In this document: piece after piece, positions 24,226-30,004 of the stretch
Layout: each line of letters begins with the position of its first letter
Numbering within the stretch: the stretch's first letter is position 1
Source of the DNA: JBHWPB01 sp043424675
GTDB lineage: Bacteria; Bacillota; Bacilli; Lactobacillales; Carnobacteriaceae_A
DNA length: 30,004 nt
NCBI GenBank assembly: GCA_043424675.1
Contig: JBHWPB010000063.1
Coordinates: 1 to 30,004, forward strand
Direction: 5' to 3'
Program-made: the position numbers and the translations under genes
Notes under the pieces: model-generated
The model's input: only the letters and a program-made list of their open reading frames with translations
Databases searched by the model: none
What the model was told of the DNA's origin: nothing

Positions 24226-25443
24226 ATGGAATATTCAGAAATTATGATTCGCTATGCCGAATTATCAACCAAAGGCAAAAATAAAAAGTTCTTCATCAAC
24301 AGATTGAAAAATAATGTTAAAAAAATTTTAGCTGATTTGGACGAGATCAAAGTAGATTTCAACCACGATCGCATGTATGTCTATTTACAGGGCGAAGAGG
24401 GTCTAGAAGTTGTCGACCGTTTGACCCAAGTTTTTGGGATTCAGAATGTTTCCCCAGTAGTTAAGACGGATAAAAGATTAGAAGCGGTGTATGAGGTAGC
24501 GCGCGAATTAGTCGCAGAAGATTACCGCGAGGGTGTCACTTTTAAAATAACGACTAATCGTGCGGATCATACCTATGAGTATGACTCTATGGAGCTCAAC
24601 CGTGTGGTGGGGGCAGCAGTAATCGATGCTTTTCCTAGTATTGAGGCACAGATGGTAGACCCCGACATCAATGTGACTCTTGAAGTACGCCAAGACGGCA
24701 TGTATTTATTTACTAAAAAATATGAAGGGTTGGGAGGGCTCCCTGTCGGCACTGGTGGTAAAGCGATGCTGATGTTATCAGGGGGTATCGATTCGCCTGT
24801 AGCAGGGTATCTCACCCAAAAACGTGGAGTCGAAATAGAGGCAGTGCACTTCCACAGTGCTCCTTACACCAGCCCGCAAGCTTTACAGAAAGCGAAAGAT
24901 TTAACTGCGAAGCTCTCGAAATACTCAGGCTCCATCCCTTTCATTGGGGTCCCTTTTACAGAAATCCAAGAAGAAATTAAAAAGAAGGTCCCTGATGAAT
25001 ACAGTATGACCGTGAACCGTCGCTTTATGATGGCAATAACTGATATTATCCGCGAACAGCGCCAGGGGCTCGCTATTGTAAACGGAGAGAGCATCGGTCA
25101 AGTTGCTTCTCAGACTCTAGAAAGTATGGCGGCTATCAATGAAGTGACAACGACTCCTGTTTTACGTCCGCTCGTTACAATGGATAAAAATGAGATTATC
25201 GATATTGCGAAAGATATCGATACTTTCGAACTCTCTGTTCAACCTTATGAAGATTGCTGTACGGTATTTGCGCCCGCCAAACCAAAAACTCGTCCTGAAT
25301 TAGATAAAGTTAAAAAGTTTGAAGAAGCATTAGATGTTGCAGGACTGATTGAACGTGCAATTGAAAACATAACAGTAGAAGAAATCATGCCACATTCTGA
25401 TTCTTCAATACAAGAAGAAAATATTTTCTCAGAATTACTCTAA
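24226..25443 (+). CDS. thiI: tRNA 4-thiouridine synthase ThiI
   Basis: The 405-residue product adenylates U8 of tRNA and inserts sulfur. It has an N-terminal ferredoxin-like/THUMP region (about 1-165) and the PP-loop ATP motif SGGIDSPVAGY starting at residue 185. Conserved MTVNRRFMM, ESIGQVASQTLESM and EDCCTVFAP stretches follow. It ends without a C-terminal rhodanese domain, as is usual in Firmicutes, so sulfur relay depends on the partner desulfurase upstream. GCAGGAGG precedes the ATG. The end of the gene overlaps the region just before the valS promoter. Confidence 0.96.
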   Translation: MEYSEIMIRYAELSTKGKNKKFFINRLKNNVKKILADLDEIKVDFNHDRMYVYLQGEEGLEVVDRLTQVFGIQNVSPVVKTDKRLEAVYEVARELVAEDYREGVTFKITTNRADHTYEYDSMELNRVVGAAVIDAFPSIEAQMVDPDINVTLEVRQDGMYLFTKKYEGLGGLPVGTGGKAMLMLSGGIDSPVAGYLTQKRGVEIEAVHFHSAPYTSPQALQKAKDLTAKLSKYSGSIPFIGVPFTEIQEEIKKKVPDEYSMTVNRRFMMAITDIIREQRQGLAIVNGESIGQVASQTLESMAAINEVTTTPVLRPLVTMDKNEIIDIAKDIDTFELSVQPYEDCCTVFAPAKPKTRPELDKVKKFEEALDVAGLIERAIENITVEEIMPHSDSSIQEENIFSELL

Positions 25444-25465
25444 ATTGAGCCAAGTATGTTATAAT
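25435..25465 (+). promoter_or_regulatory. Extended -10 promoter of the valS T-box transcript
   Basis: TATAAT at 25460-25465 is a perfect -10 preceded by TGT, an extended -10. The only -35-like hexamer, TTACTC at 25435-25440, is 19 bases away, so the extended -10 would carry most of the strength. Confidence 0.55.
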
Positions 25466-25471
25466 AAAACA

Positions 25472-25703
25472 GCATATGAGAAAAGTATGGATCAAGAAAT
25501 CTCTTTGTTATTCGTTTACAGAAAGCGGTCAAGATGAGACACCGTAACGGAAACAGAGATGATGTAGCTTGTGAACTGATATTTTGAAAAAAGTAGAAGT
25601 ATCTGGCCGGCACACCATTATCGTGTAGAAGTGACTTATTAATATAAGTAATTTAGGTGGTACCACGTATACGCGTCCTATTCTCTAGGATGCGTATCTT
25701 TTA
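25472..25703 (+). promoter_or_regulatory. T-box leader of valS (tRNA-Val sensing)
   Basis: The T-box core GGTGGTACCACG is at 25656-25667. A 12-bp terminator stem follows (25669-25680 with 25686-25697, one G-T wobble) and a short T run. The upstream half can form the long Stem I. Two GTA triplets on its 3' side (25593-25595 and 25599-25601) are candidates for the valine specifier; I cannot choose between them without folding. Low tRNA-Val charging should favour readthrough into valS. Confidence 0.92.
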
Positions 25704-25742
25704 ATTTAAACTATTATTTTAATGAAGAAAGGACCGACGTAT

Positions 25743-28400
25743 ATGGATAAAAATTTTACAATGTCGACTAAATTTGAACCTCATAAAATAGAAGAAGGCA
25801 GATATGAGAAGTGGAAAGAGGAAGGGCTTTTTGAACCAAGCGGAGATACAGATGCCGAGGCATACTCTATCGTTATTCCTCCTCCAAACGTCACAGGCAG
25901 ACTTCACTTAGGTCACGCTTGGGATACAAGCTTGCAAGACATGATTATCCGTCAAAAAAGAATGCAGGGATATGATACCCTCTACCTTCCTGGAATGGAC
26001 CACGCAGGGATTGCAACACAAACAAAGGTAGAAGAAAAACTCAGAGAAGAGGGCGTTTCTCGTTATGATCTTGGACGTGAAAAATTCTTGGAAGAGGTTT
26101 GGAATTGGAAAGAAGAGTATGCAGATAATATTCGACAACAGTGGGGGAAAATCGGACTTTCCGTTGATTATTCTCGTGAGCGCTTTACTTTAGATCAAGG
26201 CCTAAACGAGGCTGTGCGCAAAGTCTTTGTTGATTTATATGAAAAAGATATCATCTATCGCGGAGAATATATTATCAACTGGGACCCGCAGGCTAAAACT
26301 GCTTTATCTGACATGGAAGTGGAGTATCAAGATGATCAGGGAGCTTTTTACCATATTAAATATCCTTTAACTGATGGATCAGGTTATGTAGAAATTGCAA
26401 CCACTCGGCCAGAAACGATGTTGGGGGATACGGCTCTAGCTGTACATCCTGATGATGAAAGGTATTCAGATTTAATAGGGGAAACTGTTATCCTTCCCTT
26501 GTTGGATAGAGAAATCCCAGTGGTTGCCGATACCTATGTGGAACAAGATTTTGGAACAGGTATTGTAAAAATCACACCTGCTCATGATCCGAATGACTTT
26601 GAAGTAGGAAATCGCCACGATCTACCGCGTATCAATGTCATGCATGAAGACGGCTCTATCAATGCGAATGGTGGAAAATACGAAGACATGGACCGCTTCG
26701 AAGCAAGAGAAGCTGTTGTTCAAGACTTAAAAGAGCAAGGCTATCTGTTAGAAGTAGAAGAAATAGTCCACAGTGTAGGACACTCAGAACGTACGGGAGT
26801 AGTCGTTGAGCCAAGACTTTCCACACAATGGTTTGTTAAAATGGATCCCTTAGCTGAGCAAGCGATTGACAACCAAAAAACTGAAAATCGTATCGATTTC
26901 TATCCAGAACGCTTTGAAAAGACTTACTTAAACTGGATGGAAAATGTTCATGATTGGGTGATCTCGCGCCAACTCTGGTGGGGACACCGCATCCCAGCTT
27001 GGTATCATAACGAAACGGGAGAAGTTTATGTCGGAATGAAAGAGCCGGAAGATATCGAAAATTGGACACAAGATGAAGACGTTTTAGATACCTGGTTCTC
27101 ATCTGCTTTATGGCCTTTTTCAACGATGGGCTGGCCAGATACTGATGCGGAAGATTACAAGCGTTACTTCCCTACAGATACTTTAGTTACGGGCTATGAT
27201 ATTATTTTCTTCTGGGTTTCACGTATGATTTTCCAATCCTTAGAATTTACAGGAGAGAGACCGTTTAAAAATGTTCTCCTGCATGGTTTAATCCGTGCTG
27301 AGGATGGCCGTAAAATGAGCAAGTCTTTAGGTAATGGGATTGACCCGATGGACGTAGTGGAAGAATACGGAGCAGATGCTCTGCGCTGGTTCTTGATGAA
27401 TGGAACCTCTCCAGGACAAGATGTCCGCTATAGTACAGAAAAGATGGATGCTGCTTGGAATTTTATTAATAAAATTTGGAATGCTAGCCGCTATGTTCTT
27501 ATGAATCTTGACGACTTCCATTATGAGGATATCGATTTCGAAGGCGAAAAAACAGTAGCTGACGAATGGATTCTAGCAAGCCTCAATGAAACGATCCAGC
27601 AAGTGACAGAACTCTTTGAGAAATTCGAATTCGGAGAAGCAGGGAAAGTACTTTACCACTTTGTATGGGACGATTACTGTGACTGGTATATCGAGATGAG
27701 TAAAGAAACATTGAACGAAGGAACAGAAGAACAGAAGCGGATGACGAAAAGTGTGCTGCTATATGTCCTCGATCAGACGCTCAGACTCTTACATCCCATC
27801 ATGCCTTTTGTGACAGAAGAAATATGGGAATATCTGCCAAAAGATAATGAGACATCGATTATGGTTTCTGAATATCCCGTACCCAATGAGACTTTTTATA
27901 ATCCGGCCGCTGTACGAAATATGAATACGCTTATCGACGTGATACGTTCTGTCCGTACGATCCGTACAGAAGCAGGACGCCCTTTGTCTGAAGAAATCTC
28001 ACTTGTTCTTAAACCAGGAAATGTAGAACTCCAAAACTTCTTGATTGAAAACAAAGACTATATCAAACGTTTCACTAACCCAGGTGATCTAGTAATAGAT
28101 ACTGATAGCGAACGTTTGGTGGAAGCCAAAACAGCAGTCGTTCCAGATGTGGAAATATTCGTTCCGCTTGAAGGTTTAATAGACATAGAAGAAGAAATCA
28201 AACGCCTGAGAGACGAACAAGAGAAATGGAAATCGGAAGTAAAACGAGCAGAAGGCAAGTTAGCGAATGAAAACTTTGTCAGTAAAGCTCCAGAAAATAT
28301 TGTAAATGAAGAACGTGAAAAACTTGAAACTTATAAAAATCGTTTAGAATCTGTTAAAGCACAGATTGAAGAAATGAAAAACTTAGAATCTGGAGAATAA
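25743..28400 (+). CDS. valS: Valyl-tRNA synthetase
   Basis: The product has about 885 residues and charges tRNA-Val. HLGH (the HIGH motif) is at residues 55-58 within PPPNVTGRLHLGHAWD, and KMSKS is at 524-528. A CP1 editing domain lies between them, and a C-terminal coiled-coil arm (about 820-885) binds tRNA. The ATG at 25743 was chosen because GAAAGGA ends nine bases before it and MDKNFTMSTKFEPH resembles relatives. An ATG at 25722 has no ribosome binding site and comes straight after the T-box terminator. The HAD gene follows four bases after the stop. Confidence 0.97.
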   Translation: MDKNFTMSTKFEPHKIEEGRYEKWKEEGLFEPSGDTDAEAYSIVIPPPNVTGRLHLGHAWDTSLQDMIIRQKRMQGYDTLYLPGMDHAGIATQTKVEEKLREEGVSRYDLGREKFLEEVWNWKEEYADNIRQQWGKIGLSVDYSRERFTLDQGLNEAVRKVFVDLYEKDIIYRGEYIINWDPQAKTALSDMEVEYQDDQGAFYHIKYPLTDGSGYVEIATTRPETMLGDTALAVHPDDERYSDLIGETVILPLLDREIPVVADTYVEQDFGTGIVKITPAHDPNDFEVGNRHDLPRINVMHEDGSINANGGKYEDMDRFEAREAVVQDLKEQGYLLEVEEIVHSVGHSERTGVVVEPRLSTQWFVKMDPLAEQAIDNQKTENRIDFYPERFEKTYLNWMENVHDWVISRQLWWGHRIPAWYHNETGEVYVGMKEPEDIENWTQDEDVLDTWFSSALWPFSTMGWPDTDAEDYKRYFPTDTLVTGYDIIFFWVSRMIFQSLEFTGERPFKNVLLHGLIRAEDGRKMSKSLGNGIDPMDVVEEYGADALRWFLMNGTSPGQDVRYSTEKMDAAWNFINKIWNASRYVLMNLDDFHYEDIDFEGEKTVADEWILASLNETIQQVTELFEKFEFGEAGKVLYHFVWDDYCDWYIEMSKETLNEGTEEQKRMTKSVLLYVLDQTLRLLHPIMPFVTEEIWEYLPKDNETSIMVSEYPVPNETFYNPAAVRNMNTLIDVIRSVRTIRTEAGRPLSEEISLVLKPGNVELQNFLIENKDYIKRFTNPGDLVIDTDSERLVEAKTAVVPDVEIFVPLEGLIDIEEEIKRLRDEQEKWKSEVKRAEGKLANENFVSKAPENIVNEEREKLETYKNRLESVKAQIEEMKNLESGE

Positions 28401-28404
28401 TAAA

Positions 28405-29070
28405 ATGATAACTCAATATGCCGTATTGTTTGATATGGATGGTTTAATGTTTGACACAGAATATATGTATTACCTAGCTAATAAAGCAGGCGCAGAACGA
28501 TTAGGCTATTCTTTTACAATGGCAGAACACGAAAAGACTGTCGGAACTTCCACAGAGAATTTTATCGACTACATTCAGGAACTTTTTGATGGAGAAAAAG
28601 AGACAGCCGACCTATTTATGGAATATAGTAATGAAGCGCTCTTTGATATTACGCAGACAGAAGAAATTGGAATAAAAAGCGGTCTGATCGAGCTGCTCGA
28701 TTATCTGGATGAAAAAGAAGTACAGTGTGTTGTAGCTTCAAACTCTGATAGAGGAATGATCCACCGACTCTTAAGAAAGACAGAATTAGATCACTACTTT
28801 GAAGATATTGTGGGAGCAGATGATGTGAGGTATGGAAAACCCTATCCTGATCTCTATCTAGAAGCGTGGAAAAAAACTGATGCATCTAAAGAAGACACGT
28901 GGATACTTGAAGACTCTACTAATGGATTGAAAGCGGCATATGCGGCAGGGATTAAAGCCTTGCACATTCCTGATTTAGAGCCTCCTAGCGATGAATCACG
29001 AGCTCTGTCTTATCAAGAGCTTGAAAATTTACACGATGTTAAACAATTCTTTCAACAATTAAATAAATAA
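28405..29070 (+). CDS. HAD-superfamily phosphatase/phosphomutase
   Basis: The 221-residue product is a subclass I HAD hydrolase of the beta-phosphoglucomutase-like group. Motif I is FDMDGLMFDTE with nucleophile Asp10 and acid Asp12, motif II is VVASNSD, motif III lysine is in YGKPYPDLYLEA, and motif IV is ILEDSTNGLKAA. A helical cap lies at about 18-80. Such enzymes dephosphorylate small sugar or nucleotide phosphates; the substrate is not readable from sequence. It starts four bases after valS, using GGAGA inside the end of valS, so it is translated as part of the valS operon. Confidence 0.88.
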   Translation: MITQYAVLFDMDGLMFDTEYMYYLANKAGAERLGYSFTMAEHEKTVGTSTENFIDYIQELFDGEKETADLFMEYSNEALFDITQTEEIGIKSGLIELLDYLDEKEVQCVVASNSDRGMIHRLLRKTELDHYFEDIVGADDVRYGKPYPDLYLEAWKKTDASKEDTWILEDSTNGLKAAYAAGIKALHIPDLEPPSDESRALSYQELENLHDVKQFFQQLNK

Positions 29071-29075
29071 AGGAG

Positions 29076-29115
29076 ACCTCCTTTGGGTATGTTGTTAGAG
29101 ATACTTGAAGGAGGT
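29076..29115 (+). promoter_or_regulatory. Hairpin that covers the radC ribosome binding site
   Basis: Bases 29076-29090 pair with 29101-29115 over 15 bp (three G-T wobbles, no mismatch) around a 10-base loop. The 3' arm contains the AAGGAGG of radC (29108-29114). No T run follows, so it is not a terminator. In the folded state radC initiation should be blocked. Confidence 0.6.
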
Positions 29116-29130
29116 TATCTTATTGACTGA
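29089..29130 (+). CDS. Possible 13-codon upstream reading frame of radC
   Basis: An ATG at 29089 opens a 13-residue frame (MLLEILEGGYLID) that ends at TGA 29128-29130, overlapping the radC TTG start by eight bases. An AAAGGAG (about 29069-29075) lies 13 bases before it. Translation would pass through the hairpin that hides the radC ribosome binding site. It may be a coupling peptide or chance; there is no independent evidence of expression. Confidence 0.3.
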   Translation: MLLEILEGGYLID

Positions 29131-29815
29131 TTCATCTTTAACTATTGCTGAAAAGTACCCAGAAGAAAGCCGACCTCGAGAAAGATTATGGAATTATGGT
29201 TCGAAAGCCTTAAGTGATCATGAGTTGCTTGCCATTATTTTAAGAACAGGTACGAAAAATAAAAACGTCGTTGATTTAGCATTAGAAGTTATTTCGACAT
29301 TTGGCAGTCTCTATTACTTAAAGAATGCTTCCTTAGAAGAACTCACATCTATCTCAGGTATAGGAAAAGCAAAAGCGATTGAAATACAAGCTGTTGTAGA
29401 ATTAGGAGAACGCATTTCTTTATCGAGTCTCGAAAAAATAGGAGTTATTCAATCAAGTGAACAGACGGGAAGGCAGCTTGTAAAGCTTATGCATGGTTTA
29501 GAACAAGAACATGTTATCGCTCTTTATCTGAATACAAAAAATGAGATCATCAAACAAGAGACCGTTTTTATCGGTTCTCTAAACAGTAGTATTGCGCATC
29601 CTAGAGAAATTTTTAAGGGGGCCGTAAAGTATTCTGCGGCACGGATTATCATTGCCCATAACCATCCTAGTGGCAATCCGGAACCTTCACAAGCAGACTA
29701 TGAATTCACTACTAGAATGATCGAACTCGGAGATTTAATGGGAATTGAACTGCTTGACCATTTTATAATCGGCGATAAAGATTATATCAGCCTGCGGGAG
29801 CATGCGTGGATTTAA
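29123..29815 (+). CDS. radC: RadC family protein (JAB/MPN domain)
   Basis: The product has about 230 residues. It has an N-terminal PRERLWNYGSKALSDHELLAIILRTGT block, a helix-hairpin-helix (LTSISGIGKAKAIEIQ, about 75-92), and a C-terminal JAB1/MPN metal-binding motif AHNHPSGNPEPSQAD near 175-190. RadC-family proteins were once named for DNA repair, but their true role is unsettled, and the motif suggests a metal-dependent hydrolase. TTG at 29123 is supported by AAGGAGG eight bases upstream; an in-frame start at 29105 would precede that site. In Bacillus radC lies before mreB, so shape genes may follow outside the window. Confidence 0.92.
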   Translation: MTDSSLTIAEKYPEESRPRERLWNYGSKALSDHELLAIILRTGTKNKNVVDLALEVISTFGSLYYLKNASLEELTSISGIGKAKAIEIQAVVELGERISLSSLEKIGVIQSSEQTGRQLVKLMHGLEQEHVIALYLNTKNEIIKQETVFIGSLNSSIAHPREIFKGAVKYSAARIIIAHNHPSGNPEPSQADYEFTTRMIELGDLMGIELLDHFIIGDKDYISLREHAWI

Positions 29816-30004
29816 CTCAACTGTCCGTAGGAATGTTCCAATCTTTATTTGACAAACTTTCATGAGTTTATGACTGTGTGTCAGCTTATATGAGAGGGAT
29901 AGCGAATCTTCCAAGGGTAGTGGTAATTAAAAAAGGAAAGCGAGTATCATGGTCTCAAAAAATATTTGAAAAACATTAAAGGAAGCCATAAATAAAAAAA
30001 TAAA
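29816..30004. other. Non-coding, AT-rich end of the window
   Basis: No frame longer than a few codons with a ribosome binding site is visible. A consensus TTGACA stands at 29849-29854, but I see no good -10 at the right distance. A GAGAGGGATAGCGA stretch at about 29892-29905 could belong to a leader RNA. The last 60 bases are nearly all A and T. Confidence 0.4.

Noticed and set aside
1..30004. Mobile elements, CRISPR arrays or prophage genes
   Set aside because: No transposase, integrase, repeat array or terminal inverted repeats were found on either strand.

Overview
The window is a chromosomal segment of a low-GC Gram-positive bacterium. T-box leaders precede ileS and valS, Shine-Dalgarno sites are strong (AGGAGG), sigma-A type promoters are common, and the cell-division genes ylmG-ylmH-divIVA lie directly before ileS. 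The acidic proteins and the lactate oxidase family gene suggest Lactobacillales, perhaps Carnobacteriaceae or Aerococcaceae. That placement is an inference from gene content, not a database match.

Layout. Bases 1-1730 hold the tail of the division cluster (ylmG end, ylmH, divIVA). Bases 1745-6890 hold a T-box controlled ileS followed by a tight operon: a NudF-type Nudix hydrolase, a small membrane protein, mtnN and pncA. A stand-alone ATP-NAD kinase-like gene follows (7089-8204). rpsD (minus strand) comes next, with a long leader and a near-consensus promoter.

Bases 9337-18193 form a one-carbon and glycine module: fthC (minus), fhs, folD, fchA, gcvT, gcvH, gcvPA and gcvPB. Together these can turn glycine into CO2, ammonia and methylene-tetrahydrofolate, then oxidise and release the C1 unit as formate with ATP formation, or run the other way for C1 supply. 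FolD lacks the lysine needed for cyclohydrolase activity and carries NAD-type cofactor residues, and the missing step is supplied by fchA next door. gcvPA-gcvPB has its own promoter with a CcpA-type cre site in the spacer. fhs has a structured 5' leader that I could not match to a known riboswitch. Bases 18341-20547 carry an L-lactate oxidase family gene broken by a single frameshift, and a fumarylacetoacetate hydrolase family gene.

From 20663 the window returns to conserved housekeeping genes: msrC (minus), ezrA, a cysteine desulfurase paired with thiI, T-box controlled valS, a HAD phosphatase and radC. The radC ribosome binding site lies inside a 15-bp hairpin overlapped by a 13-codon reading frame. 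The last 190 bases contain no gene I can identify. I saw no tRNA, rRNA, insertion sequence, prophage gene or CRISPR array.
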